NCBI GenBank assembly: GCA_017512145.1
Contig: JAFWHB010000008.1
Span: 1 to 64,000 of the forward strand
Source: Mogibacterium sp.
GTDB lineage: Bacteria > Bacillota > Clostridia > Peptostreptococcales > Anaerovoracaceae
DNA: 64,000 bases
Direction: 5' to 3'
A program made the translations under genes and the position numbers. The number at the start of each line of letters is the position of its first letter. Positions within the stretch are counted from its first letter, which is position 1. Positions 31,029 to 46,000 of the stretch are shown piece after piece. The notes below the pieces were generated by a model. That model saw only the letters and a list, made by a program, of their open reading frames with translations. It did not search any database and was not told the DNA's origin.

Positions 31029-34000
31029 CGGAGACAGAAAACTAAATGCCCAGACCCGTAAGCTATTAAAGCGCATGCTGGCACTGCTTATAGCAGTGGT
31101 GCTTGTTGCGGGGCTTGGGCTTTCATATTCAGCGGACAGAGTCCTGCGGGCAACATCGATTCCTGAAGAAGAAGCGGTGGAAGGCGGAGCTGAACCTGCT
31201 CCGGAGGAGGCTCCTGTGACCACACAGGAGATCACCCTTGATTCAGGTAAGCAGGAGCCAGCGAAGGAAGAACCTGCTCCGCAGCCAGAGCCGGAGCCGG
31301 AACCAGAGCCTCAGCCACAGCCAGAGCCTGAGAATGTCGCATCTGCTGAACCTCAGGCCGGTTCGGATACATCTACTGAAAAGCCTGAAGGCGGCAAAGC
31401 CCAGGAGGCAACTGCAGAAGCAGGTGCAGCAGAGACAGAAGCCCAGCCTGAGGCAGTAGTAACCGAAGAGGTGCAGCCTGAGCTTCTGCCTGAACAGGAA
31501 GCTGAACAAGAGGAAGAAGAAATCAAATATCCGGCGCAGAAGCTGACAGCCAAGGCATCAGACGGAGCAATGGTAACAGTAGATGCTCCTGAAGGAGCTC
31601 TTCCTGAAGGAAGCCGTGTAACTATAAAGAGAGTTTCCTCCAAGGCTGCCAAGGCTGCAATCGAAAGCACTCTCGGTGATGACACCGAGCTTGTTGACGT
31701 TGTTGTATACGACATCGTCATCTACGACCACGAAGGCAAAGAGGTTCAGCCGGACTCTAGTGTCAAGGTCTCGATCATAGGAGCTGGCCTTGAGGCCGGA
31801 GAAGAAGCATCTCTCTATCATGTCGATGGTAATTCCGCCGACAAAGTTTCGGATGTCGCTGACCCTGGTCAGGTTTCATTCAATGCTTCTCACTTCTCAG
31901 AGTATGCGATCGCTACCACCAGCAGCGCCGGAGGCGACGATGCCGATACAGGTATCAATACAGTGATGGTCGGCAGCAGTATTACTTTGACTGCTCCGAA
32001 CGGATACAAATCATATACATGGAGCGTAAGCCCTAAGAATTATGTAACAGTATCTGGTAATGGCAGGACAGCAACAGTTACCGGAGTTAAGGCAGGAACA
32101 GTAACAGTATCCTGCAAAATGAGCAGCGGAGGCTGGTTCTCATCATCGACTACTGAAGAATACACAGTCAAAGTCACAGAGCAGCCTCGCACACCGGAGA
32201 TCAGCATTTCACCTAAGACGGCAACACTTAATACTATAGGTGCTACGCAGACCTTCAGAGCTGAGCTTTCGATGATCGATGCAGATAACTCTGTTGTCTG
32301 GACATCCTCTGATCCAAGCATAGCGACCGTTGAGAATGGCGTAGTCACAGCCAAGGATGAGGGAACTGTGACCATAACAGCCTCAGTCTCACCTGAGGAA
32401 GACGAGCTGTACGGCAATACTTATTCAGATTCCGCAACAGTCAATGTGGCATTCTCATCATACAATGTCTACCATTATGCTCTTATACCTGGAGCAAGTG
32501 CAGACACCGTCGGAGCTGCAGGAGCTGACGCGAGCTGGTTCGGCCTTGGCGTTACCAAGGTAAGCGGTGTTCCTAATCCGACATCGATTGCAAACGGAGC
32601 ACATAACTTCACCTACAAGATCGGTGCGGCAGTCAACGGCAAGACTCTGTTCCCGGATCTCACTTACGGTGGAACAACATACAAATATGCCGCACCAGGA
32701 TCTGCAGAGGCAGAGCAGGGCGGGTACTATACCGTAACACCGTTCAGACTGGTTGTAGCGAATGGCGCAAATGCAGGCAACAACAAGTACAACAGCACCG
32801 TAGGCAGCGGCAAGACATATCACCTTGACTACATGGCAGTCCTCAATGAGAAGAGCTATGTAAGTGCAAGCTTTGTCCTGAGGGATGCAGACAGCACCAG
32901 CTACGAGGCTCTGATGGATTACGGCCAGAGATTCAGGGCAGGCACCTCGCAGAGCCAGATCAATAAGCCTTCAGCATCTGTAGTACCTGCGACGAAGAAG
33001 TATGATGGCATAACATACAGCTTTGACGGGTGGTACCTTGATGAAGGCTGCACACAGAAGGCGGACTTTGCAGGAACCATAGAAAGCAACATGACATTCT
33101 ACGGAAGATACATTCCGACGAATGCACGCTACAGAGTCGAATACTACTATGATGGAGTCATAGACGCCTCTCTTACAGAGGTCAAGGGACCGGTCGCGCT
33201 CGGCACAGTTGTAAGCACGTTCGATCCTAAGGCCAAGAACGGATTCAACTTAAGTGATGTCGAGCCATCTTCGATCACTGTCAGCGAGAATGAGGCAGAT
33301 AACATCATCAGAGTTTACTACACCAAGAGACTGGTAACTTACAGAGTCGGTTACTACATTGCAGGAACCAATGAATCCATCGCTCCTGCAGTCAGCAAGA
33401 CGTGTAAGTTCGGAGAGACAGGTACCGGCACAAGACTGGATATCGCCGGTTACACTCCGGCCGATGCTGACAATACAAAGTCAATGGTCATTGAGGCATC
33501 GGGATCAGAAATCAGATTCTACTACTATAAGAACGTAACACTTACAGCTAACAGCGCTGAATTTGCATACAACGGAGAGCCGCACTCAGTTTCGGGATAC
33601 ACGTGCGATCAGCCGGATGCTGACTTCGGAGATATCGCAGCAGGCGCTGAGGGAACTGCCGCAGGCATTTATGAGGCAGCATTCACAGCCGACCTCACAG
33701 GCCGTGTCGACAATACCGGAAGATATATAGTTACCGGAACAAGAGCCGGCAGTCTTGTAATAAGACCGGCAGAAGTTACTGTGACAGCAAATGCTTCGGG
33801 CAAAGCTTACGGTCAGGATGATCCTGAGCTTACGGCTTCTGTCTCGGGACTCGCTGCCGCAGATGAAGGCGCGATCGAATACACAGTTACACGTGATCCT
33901 GGCGAAGAAGTCGGAGAGTATGCTATCCATGCAGCCGGCGAAGCAGAACAGGGCAATTACCATGTGACTTATCAGGACAGCGCATTCACTATCTCGAAGT

Positions 34001-37000
34001 CAGACGAGCTGAATCTGATCGTCAATGGATTTGAGGGTGTCTATGACGGACAGTCCCACGCAGTATCTGCAGTACCTTCTGTAGCTGATGGCACAACAGT
34101 AGAGTACAGCACTGACGGCGGCACGACATGGAGCCCTGAGCCACCTGCAATTACTAACGTAGGTGAGGCAGCTGTCAGCGTGCGTGCTGTAAATCCTGGC
34201 TATGAAGATGCTGCAGCAGAGACTGTACTCAGAATAACACCTAGACCTGTTACCATTACGGCTGTAAGCACCGGCAAGACATTCGGAGAACCTGATCCTG
34301 AACTGACAGCTGATGTGACCGGAACTATCGGTGAAGATACAGTTAGCTATACAGTTCAGCGTGCAGCGGGCGAATCTGCAGGAACTTACGAGATCATGGC
34401 TGAAGCAGCTGCAGATCAGGGCAACTATACTGTCACCACTGTCCCTGGAGAATTCACGATCAATAAGGCTGTAATGGAGACTTCTCCTATGAACATCGTC
34501 AAGGTATACGATGGACAGCCAGTCAGCGGACAGATAGATCAGGCGGTTCCTGCAGGCACAGTTGTCAGCTACAGCGTTGACGGCGAGAACTGGACTGACG
34601 TTCCTCCATCAAGAACAGATGCAGGAATGGTGATGTACACCATAAGGCTTGAGAACCCTGACTATGAGACAGCATTTATCCCTTCAGTTATTTCCATAGC
34701 TAAGAGGAATGTCATCCTCAGATCCGGATCAGACAGCAAGGAATATGACGGCAATGCCCTGACAAACAGCGATGTCTCGGTAACCGGAGATGGCTTTGCA
34801 GAAGGTGAAGGCGCAGAGTTCAACGTTACAGGAACACAGACTGTCGTCGGAACCAGCGCAAATACATTTGAATACACTCTGAATGAGGGAACAAGCGAGC
34901 TTAACTACGACATCTCAACAGAATTCGGCAAGCTCGAAGTTACTTCCAGAGATGCACAGTTCGAGATCAATCTCAAAGTAAATGGCGGAGATTATCTGTA
35001 TGACGGCAAGATGAAGATCGTCAGCGGTTTCGAGAGCCAGTACTTCACACTTAATGGCAACAAATACTATGTCGACGGCATGGAAGCTTATCTCGAAGCA
35101 ACCGATGCCGGCGAGTACACCGTTATCGCAACCGGTGAGCCGCATGTATATGATGCAGCCGAGAACGAGGTCACTGACCAGTTCAAGGTCGGATCAATTG
35201 ACGGCAAGCTGACTATCCGCAAGAGACAGATAACTCTAACATCAGCTTCGGCTAACCGTCCGTACAACGGATCACCTCTTATTAACGAAACAGTAACAGT
35301 CAGCGGAGATGATTTTGCACCTGAAGAGGGAGCATTCTTCAGCGTGACCGGAAAGCAGACAGCTGTCGGTTCAAGCGAGAATACTTTCGCTTACTTCCTG
35401 AACGAGGGAACGAAGGCTGCGAACTACGAGATCACTACTGTTCCTGGATCACTTACCGTTACTTCAAGACCGGATGATGCAAAGTATGAGATAACCGTCC
35501 GCGCAGCAGGCGGCGAATTCACATACGACGGAACCGAGCACGAAGTATCCGGCGTAATGAATTCCGGTGGTGAGGCAGCGGACGAAGACGGAGTGCTTAC
35601 CTTCAAGGTGGACGGACATGATTACAGCGTAAGCGGCCTTACAGCTAAGGCAACAGGTGTAAATGCTGGCACCTACAGGGTAAATGTTACAGGAAGCCCT
35701 GTTGTAAGAGATGAAGAGGGTAATGACGTAACTTCTGAATTCGTTATCAATACTCTCAGCGGAGACCTTGTCATCGCTAAGAGAAGTGTGACACTGGCAT
35801 CAGCAAGTGACAGCCACAGGTACAATGGCAAGCCGCTGATGAACGACAAAGTCACAGTAGGCGGTGATGGATTTGTCCGCGGTGAAGGCGCCGAGTACAT
35901 CGTAACAGGCAGCCAGACACTTGCAGGCTCAAGTCCGAACAGATTCACATATGTGCTCAGCGATGGAACTCTGGCTGAGAACTACGACATCCAGACCGAA
36001 TTCGGAACTCTCACAATTACAAACCGTGATGTCAAGTACGAGATCGAGGCGGTAGCTAAGAGCGGTTCGTTCGTATATGACGGTACAGAGAAATCAGTCA
36101 GCGGACTCGAAGCATATGAATTCGAAGTTGAGGGTTCAAAGTACACTCTCAGCAATGTCAATGCTGAGGTTACCGGTACTGCAGCCGGCAACTACACATC
36201 ACTCATTACAGGAACACCTGTGGTCACAGATGCAGACGGCAACGACGTAACAGATCAGTTCGCGGTCAGCCTTGTTCCTGGCAAGCTCGAGATAACCAGA
36301 AGAGCTGTGATCCTGACATCTGCTGACGCAGAGAAGCAGTATGATGGCAAGCCGCTCACAAACAGCGAGGTAACCATCAGCGGCGACGGTTTTGTCGAGG
36401 GCGAGAATGTAGTAATCGAAGTTACCGGAAGCAGAACTCTTCCGGGCACATCGGAGAATACTTTCAATTACTATGCAGCAGGCGGAACTGACCTGAATAA
36501 TTACGATGTTTCGAATGTACCTGGCAGACTTCTGGTCAGAGCCAGAGATGCAAAGTATGAGATCACAATGAGAGCTCCTGGTCAGAGAGTGCTCTATGAT
36601 GGCAAAGCCCATGAATATGAAGGTTTCGAGACGACCGAGTTCGAGATTGAAGGCAATAAGTTCACAGTATCCGGCATCACAGCAAGCTGCAGCGGAACTG
36701 ATGCAGGCACATACACTGCAGAGGTTAGCGGCACAGCTGTCGTAACAGATTCAGACGGAAATGATGTCACAGGCCAGTTCATCGTGAACACAGAGGCAGG
36801 CGACATCGTGATCCTGCCAAGAGAAGTCGTTCTCACTTCGGGAACTGCTTCTAAAGAATATGACGGACAGGCACTTACCAATGATGAAGTGACAGTCTCA
36901 GGCGAAGGTTTCGCAGAGGGCGAAGGCGCTGCATTCACAGTAACTGGAACCCAGAAGACAGTAGGCTCCAGCGAGAACGTATTCACATACGAACTCAAGA

Positions 37001-40000
37001 GAAATACCAGCGCAGAGAATTATTCAATAACCACAGTACCTGGAACTCTGACCGTAACGAACAGAGATGCGAAGTACAGCATCACAGTCACCGCAAACAG
37101 CGGCAGCTTCAAGTACGACGGAGCTGAGAAGACTGTAGAAGGCCTCATCGAGGACACCTTCACTGTAGACGGCAATGTATACACAGTCAGCGGCCTGACA
37201 GCAGCTGGTACCGGAACACATGCCGGAACATATCCTGTTAACATCACTGGTACAGCAGTAGTAACAGACGCAGACGGCAATGATGTAACAGATCAGTTCG
37301 CGGTAACACCTGTCAATGGAACTCTTGAGATCACCAAGAGGAATGTAATCCTCACATCAGCAAGCGCTGAGAAGGTTTACGACGGAGCTGCACTTGTTAA
37401 CAACGAGGTAACAGTAGGCGGCGATGGCTTCGCTGAGGGCGAGGGCGCAACCTACAATGTCAGCGGTAAGAGAACTATCGTAGGATTTATCGCAAATCTC
37501 TTCAGCTACATCCTGAATGACGGTACAGAGGCAGGAGACTACAACATTTCAGTAATACCTGGACAGCTGAACATCTTCGGAAGACCTGAAGCTGAGAAGT
37601 ACGAAGTAAGTGTTGCTGCAAACAGCGGCACATTCGTATACGACGGTGAAGACCATACTGTCAGCGGACTTGCAGGCGAAGAGGAAGGCAAGCTCACAGT
37701 AGCAGCAGGTGGCAATACATACACGATCAGCGGCCTCACAGCATCAGCAACACTCAGAGATGCAGGCAGCGCATCCGTAGTAGTTGAGGGCAAGCCGGTA
37801 GTTACAGACTCTGAAGGCAACGATGTAACAAGCGAGTTCAGGATCAAGCCTGTAAACGGAACCATCGAAGTCCAGAAGAGAAATGTCATCCTCACATCTG
37901 CATCAGAATCCAAGGAGTATGATGGCGAGGCACTGACTAATGACGAGGTTACAGTCTCCGGCGACGGATTCGTTGAAGGTGAGGGAGCAAGCTATGAAGT
38001 AACAGGATTACAGAAGCTGGTCGGATCAAGCGAGAACAGCTTCACCTACAAGCTGGATGCAGGAACTAAGGCAGATAACTACAGCGTATCTGTAGTACCT
38101 GGAACCCTGACAGTCACTAACAGAGACGCCAAGTACGAGATAACTGTCGAGGCTAAGAGCGGCAGCTACAAGTACAGCGGTGCAGAGAAGTCAGTAGAAG
38201 GCTTCAAGGAAGAGACCTTCGAGATCGAGGGCAACACATACACAGTCAGTGGCCTTACAGCTAGTGCTGCTGCAACAGACGCAGGAACATATCCTGTAAA
38301 CGTCACAGGTACTGCAGTCGTTACAGATGCAGCTGGCAACGATGTTACAGACCAGTTCGCAGTAACACCTGTGAACGGCACACTCGAGATCACTAAGAGA
38401 TATGTAGAGCTCACTTCAGCATCTGCTAACAAGCAGTACGACGGCAAGAGCCTGACAGCACAGGAAGTAACAGTCTCAAGAGACGGCTTCGCAGAAGGCG
38501 AGGGTGCTGAATTCACAGTCACAGGCAGCCAGACACTGGTTGGATCGAGCGACAACAGCTTCAGCTATAGCCTGACCGCAGTAACTAAGGCAGATAACTA
38601 CATAATCAAGACAGTCCCTGGAAGACTTACAGTATCTGACAGAGAGGCTAAGTACGAGATCACACTCAAGCCTAAGAGTGATGCAGTAGTCTACGACGGA
38701 CAGAAGCACGTAGTCGAGGGCTTCGAGTCTACCGAGTTCACCTTCGACGGAGTGACATACTCAGTCACAGGTATCAATTCAAGAGCTGCCGGAATGAACG
38801 CAGGTGAGCATCCTGTAGTCATCGAGGGCGGAGCAGTTATCCTTGATGCAGACGGAAATGATGTAACTACTCAGTTCATCACCAACATCGCACCTGCAAG
38901 TCTGACTATCAGCAAGAGATCAGTAACCCTGACATCCGGAACATCCGCTAAGGAATACGACGGACAGGCACTGACTAACGATGAAGTGACAGTCACAGGC
39001 GATGGCTTCGCAGAGGGCGAAGGCGCTGCATTCACAGTAACCGGAACTCAGAAGACAGTCGGCTCCAGTGAGAACGCATTCACATATGAGCTGAAGCGTG
39101 GCACATCAGCTGACAACTACAACATCACAACAGTTCCTGGAACTCTGACCGTAACGAACAGAGATGCCAAGTACAGCATCACAGTCACCGCAAACAGCGG
39201 CAGCTTCAAGTACGACGGAGCTGAGAAGACTGTAGAAGGACTCGTTGCTGATACCTTCGAGGTAGAGGGCAACACTTATACAGTCAGTGGCCTGACAGCA
39301 GCTGGTACCGGAACACATGCAGGAACATATCCAGTTAACATCACCGGTACTGCAGTCGTAACAGACGCTGACGGCAGTGATGTAACAGACCAGTTTGCAG
39401 TAACACCTGTAAATGGAACTCTTGAGATCACCAAGAGGAATGTCATCCTCACATCAGCAAGCGCTGAAAAGATCTATGACGGACAGCCACTGACGAATGC
39501 AGAAGTCGCAGTAACAGGCGACGGCTTCGCTGAGGGCGAAGGCGCAACCTACGCTGTCAGCGGCAAGAGAACGATCGTAGGCTTCATCGCAAATCTCTTC
39601 AGCTACATCCTGAATGATGGAACTAATGAAGGAGACTACAACATCACAGTAGTACCTGGACAGCTGAACATCTTCGGAAGACCTGAAGCTGAGAAGTATG
39701 AAGTAAGCGTTGCTGCAAACAGCGGCTCCTTCATGTACGACGGCGAAGCCCACGAGGTAAGCGGCCTTGTTGGCGAAGAGGAAGGCAAGCTCACAGTAGC
39801 AGTCGGAGGCAATACTTATACGATCAGCGGCCTGACAGCATCAGCATCCCTCAGAGATGCAGGAACGGCTGCAGTCGCAGTCGAAGGCCAGCCTTCAGTA
39901 ACAGACGCAGATGGCAACGATGTAACATCCGAGTTCAGGATCAAGCCTGTAAACGGAACCATCGAAGTCCAGAAGAGAAATGTCATCCTCACATCTGCAT

Positions 40001-43000
40001 CAGACTCCAAGCAGTATGACGGCGAGGCACTGACAAATAACGAAGTAACAGTAACAGGCGACGGATTCGTTGAAGGTGAGGGCGCAAGCTACGAAGTAAC
40101 AGGCTCACAGAAGCTGGTCGGCTCAAGCGAGAACAGCTTCACCTACAACCTGAACGCAGGAACCAAGGCAGACAACTACAGTGTATCTGTAGTACCTGGA
40201 ACCCTGACAGTCACTAACAGAGACGCCAAGTACGAGGTATCAGTCGAGGCTAAGAGCGGCAGCTACAAGTACAGCGGCGAAGAGAGAACTGCAGCAGGAT
40301 TCAAGGGCGGCAAGGTTCTTGAAGACGGAACATTTACTGTAGATGTCACGGCTGATGGCAACACATACACAGTCAGCGGCCTGACAGCAAGTGCAACCGC
40401 AACTGATGCAGGCACATATTCTGTCAACGTCACAGGTATTGCAGTCGTAACAGACGCTGCAGGCAATGATGTTACAGAGCAGTTCGCAGTAACACCTGTG
40501 AACGGAACACTCGAGATCGGCAAGAGATATGTCGAGCTGACATCTGCTAATGCTAACAAGCAGTACGACGGCAAGAGCCTGACAGCTCAGGAAGTAACCG
40601 TTTCAAGAGACGGTTTCGCAGAGGGCGAAGGTGCAGAATATGCAGTCACAGGCAGCCAGACACTGGTCGGCTCTAGCGACAACACATTCAGCTACAGCCT
40701 CAAAGAAGGCACCAAGGCAGATAACTACATAATCAAGACAGTTCCTGGAAGACTTACAGTATCTGACAGAGAGGCCAAGTTCGAGATCACACTCAGACCT
40801 AAGAGCGGCGCGGCCACATATGACGGACAGAAGCATGTTGTAGAAGGCTTCGAGGAGACCGAATTCACATTCGACGGAGTGACCTACACAGTCACAGGCA
40901 TCAATGCAAGAGCAGCCGGAACTAGTGCAGGAGAGCATCCGGTCGTAATCGAAGGCGGAGCAGTTATCCTTGACGCAGATGGCAATGATGTAACTACCCA
41001 GTTCATCACTAACATCGCACCTGCAAGTCTGACGATCGGCAAGAGATCAGTCACCCTGACATCCGGCACATCCGCTAAGGAATATGACGGACAGGCACTG
41101 ACAAACGATGTAGTTACAGTCACAGGCGATGGCTTCGCAGAGGGCGAGGGCGCTGCATTCAAGGTAACAGGAACCCAGAAGACAGTAGGCTCAAGCGAGA
41201 ACACATTCACATATGAGCTGAAGCGTGGCACATCGGCAGACAACTACAACATCACCACAGTTCCTGGAACTCTGACCGTAACGAACAGAGATGCGAAGTA
41301 CAGCATCACAGTGAACGCGAACAGCGGCAGCTTCAAGTACGACGGAACTGAGAAGAATGTAGAAGGCCTCATCGAGGACACCTTCACTGTAGACGGCAAT
41401 GTATACACAGTAAGCGGCCTGACAGCACAGGCAGCAGCAGTACATGCAGGAACATATCCTGTTAACATTACCGGAATCGCAGTCGTAACAGACGCAGATG
41501 GCAATGATGTAACAGATCAGTTCGCTGTAACACCTGTTAACGGAACTCTCGAGATCACTAAGAGGAACGTCATCCTGACATCTGCAAATGCAGAGAAGGT
41601 ATACGACGGAACAGCTCTCAGAAATGATGAGATCACAGTTACAGGCGATGGCTTCGCAGAAGGCCAGGGAGCTGAATACAAGGTAACAGGCACAAGGACC
41701 ATCAGAGGAGCGAGCGAGAACAGCTTCACATATGCTCTGACAGAAGGAACTTTGGCAGCAGATTACGACATCCGCACCATCTTCGGAATGCTGACAATTA
41801 GCGGCAGACCGGAAGATGCCAAGTATGAAGTAAGCGTTGCAGCTGCAAGCGGATCATTCAAATATGACGGCGCAGAGCATGCGGTATCCGGCCTCGTACT
41901 GGCAGACGGAACAGCATTCGCAGACGGTGAGGCAGTAACATTCACTGCAGGCGGCAACGAGTACACACTGAGTGGACTCCGCGCAGGAGCTTCGGCAGTA
42001 GCTGCAGGCGAATACAAAGTAGCTGTAACCGGAACCCCTATAGTCAGGGATGCTGATGGCAATGATGTAACCGAAGAATTCATCATCAGCATGTCAGCCG
42101 GCCAGATGAACATCGTCAAGAGAGACGTAGTCCTGACATCAGCAGATGCTGTCAAAGAGTACGACGGCAAGCCGCTGACAAATGGCGAAGTTACAGTCTC
42201 CGGAGATGCATTTGCCGAGGGCGAAGGCGCTGAATTCACTGTAACAGGTACACAGACGGTCGCAGGAACAAGCGAGAACACATTCGTCTACAGCCTGACC
42301 AGCGGAACTTCAGCAAATAACTACAACATAATTACAAGATTCGGAAGTCTGAACGTAACTAACAGAAACGCCAAGTACAGCGTAACCATGAGAGCTAACA
42401 GCGGCTCGTTCAAGTATGACGGAACCGCAAAGACCGTAGAGGGCTTCGAAGGAGACAGAGTCCTTGAGGATGGCTCACATGTAAGAGACTTCAGCGTTGA
42501 AGGCAATATCTACACAGTAAGCGGCCTCACAGCTTCAGGTTCTGCCCTCCATGCGGGCAGCCACAGCGTAGCCGTGACTGGAAGTCCAGTGGTAAGAGAC
42601 GCTGATGGCAATGATGTAACAGAGCAGTTCAGCGTTTTGACAGAGAACGGAACACTGGATATCTCAAAGAGATCAGTCATTCTGAGCTCTGCAGGCGGCT
42701 CCGCTATGTACACAGGCGATCCGCTGACTGCAGCAGACATCACAGTCTCAGGAGATGGCTTCGCTGAGGGCGAAGGCGCTGTCTACACTGTAAGCGGCAG
42801 CCAGACCATACCGGGCTCAAGCGAGAACAAATTCACATACATTCTCGCAGGCGGAACTTTGGCAGAAGACTACGATATCTCCACTGAATTCGGAACACTT
42901 ACGATCCTCGGAAGAGGCGACGCTAAGTACGAGATCACAGCTTATGCTGCAGGCGGAAGCGCTGTCTATGACGGCGAAGAGCACACTGCAGGTGGATTTG

Positions 43001-46000
43001 TCTCACCGGACGGTGAAGTCATCGAGAACGGTAAGCCTCTTACATACAAGCTGAAGGGCAAGACATACACGGTCGAGGGACTGAATGCTGTGGCAGCAGG
43101 AACTAACGCAGGCAGCTATCAGGTAAATGTTACAGGATCACCTCTCGTAAGAGACGCTGACGGCAATGATGTTTCGTCAGAGTTCCTGGTACACACTGTA
43201 AACAGCAGCCTCGAGATCGCTAAGAGAAGCGTGACTCTGACCTCAGCTGACGGCAGCCAGAGCTACAACGGCAGCCCGCTGACCAATGACAAAGTCACAG
43301 TAGGCGGCGACGGATTTGTCCGCGGAGAGGGCGCCGAGTTCACAGTAACAGGCAGCCAGACCGTAGCAGGCTCAAGCCCGAACAGCTTCACATATGCACT
43401 GAATGAGGGCACTTTGGCAGAGAACTACGACATCCTGACGGAGCTTGGAACTCTCACGGTAACCGACCGTGACGTCAAGTACGAGATCGAGGCTGAGGCA
43501 GCAAGCGGCAGCTATCTCTACGACGGCAAAGTGAAGTCGGCTGATGGCATAGTCAAGACCACATTCGATGTAGAGGGACATACATATACTCTCAGCGGCA
43601 TCAGCTCAGCTGTAACAGCACAGGATGCCGGCATCTACAACAATGTAATAACCGGAGAGCCTATCGTAACAGACGAGGCGGGCAATGACGTTACCGCACA
43701 GTTCGCGGTAAGCCTCGTACCTGGCAAGCTCGAGATAACCAAGAGAACAGTCACCCTCACATCTGCGGATGCTGAGAAGCAGTACGACGGCACACCACTC
43801 ACTAACACCGAAGTAGCTGTAAGCGGCGACGGATTTGCTGAGGGCGAAAGCGCAGTCTACAGAGTGACAGGTTCACAGCTCATAACAGGACGCTCAGGTA
43901 ATGAGTTCGAGTATGTACTTGCTACAGGCACCAAAGCAGGCAACTACGAGATCTCGAAGGTTATTGGCACACTGCTCGTAAGAGACAGAGATGCAAAGTA
44001 TGAGATTACACTGAGAGCTCCTGGCCAGAGAGCAGTCTACGACGGAGCGGCCCATGAATATGAAGGCTTCGAGACGACAGAGTTCGAGATCGAAGGCAAT
44101 AAGTACACAGTATCCGGCGTCACAGTAAGCTGCAGCGGAACAGACGCAGGCACATACACTGCAAAGATCGAAGGCTCAGCTGTTGTAACAGATGCAGACG
44201 GAAATGATGTAACAGGCCAGTTCATCGTGAACACAGATGCAGGCGAAATCGTGATCCTGCCAAGAGAAGTCGTTCTCACATCCGGAACATCTGCTAAGGA
44301 ATACGACGGCGAGGCACTGACAAATGATGCAGTCACAGTCTCAGGCGATGGATTCATCGAAGGAGAAGGCGCATCGTTCACAGTAACAGGCAGCCAGAAG
44401 ACAGTCGGCTCCAGCGCTAACAGCTTCACATATGAGCTGAATGACGGAACCAAGGCAGGCAACTACCGCATCAGCGAAGTACCTGGCACCCTGACAATCA
44501 CTAACAGGGATGCGAAGTACAGCATCACAGTGAATGCAAACAGCGGCAGCTTCAAGTATGACGGAACTGAGAAGACTGTAGAAGGACTTATCAGAGACAC
44601 CTTCGAGGTCGACGGCAACACTTACACAGTCAGCGGCCTGACAGCAGCAGGTACCGGAACACATGCGGGAACATATCCTGTAAGCATCAACGGAACAGCA
44701 GTCGTAACTGACGCAGATGGCAATGATGTAACAGATCAGTTCGCAGTAACACCAGTAAGCGGTACTCTTGAGATAACAAAGAGGAACGTCATCCTCACAT
44801 CTGCAAGTGCTGAGAAGGTATACGATGGAACAGCACTTGTAAGCAATGAAGTAACAGTTACAGGCGACGGCTTCGCTGAAGGCGAAGGCGCAACCTACAA
44901 CGTCAGCGGCAAGAGAACTATCGTAGGCTTCATCGCAAATCTCTTCAGCTACATCCTGAATGACGGTACAGAGGCAGGCGACTACAACATCTCAGTAGTA
45001 CCTGGTCAGCTGAACATCTTCGGAAGACCTGAGGCTGAGAGATACGAAGTAAGCGTAGCAGCTAACAGCGGCACCTTCATGTACGACGGCGAAGCCCACG
45101 AGGTCAGCGGCCTTGTAGGCGAAGAGGAAGGCAAGATCACAGCCAGAGTCGGCGGCAATGCTTACACGATCAGCGGACTCACAGCATCAGCAACACTGAG
45201 AGATGCTGGAAAAGCTGCAGTAACGATCGAAGGCAAGCCAGTCGTAACCGACGCTGAAGGCAACGATGTAACTAACGAGTTCAGGATCAAGCCTGTAAAC
45301 GGAACCATCGAAGTCACCAGAAGGTCAGTAGTTATGACCTCCGCATCAGACTCCAAGCAGTATGACGGCGAGGCACTGACTAATGACGAAGTGACAGTAA
45401 CAGGCGATGGATTCGCAGAGGGCGAGGGTGCAAGCTACAGCGTAACAGGATTACAGAAGCTGGTCGGATCAAGCGAGAACAGCTTCACCTACAAGCTGGA
45501 TGCAGGAACCAAGGCAGATAACTACAGCGTATCTGTAGTACCTGGAACCCTGACAGTAACTAACAGAGATGCCAAGTACGAAGTAACTGTTGAAGCTAAG
45601 AGTGGATCATACAAGTACAGCGGTGCAGAGAAGTCAGTAGAAGGCTTCAAGGAAGAGACTTTCGAGGTCGAAGGCAACACATACACAGTCAGCGGCCTGA
45701 CAGCAAGTGCTGCAGCAACAGACGCCGGTACATATCCGGTCAACGTTGTCGGCACAGCTAAGGTCACAGACGCAGCTGGCAATGATGTGACAGACCAGTT
45801 CGCAGTAACTCCTGTGAACGGAACACTCGAGATCACCAGAAGATACATCGAGCTGACATCTGCTAATGCTAACAAGCAGTACGACGGCAAGAGCCTGACT
45901 GCACAGGAAGTCACAGTCTCAAGAGACGGCTTCGCTGAAGGCGAGGGTGCTGACTTCACTGTAACAGGCAGCCAGACACTGGTTGGTTCAAGTGACAACA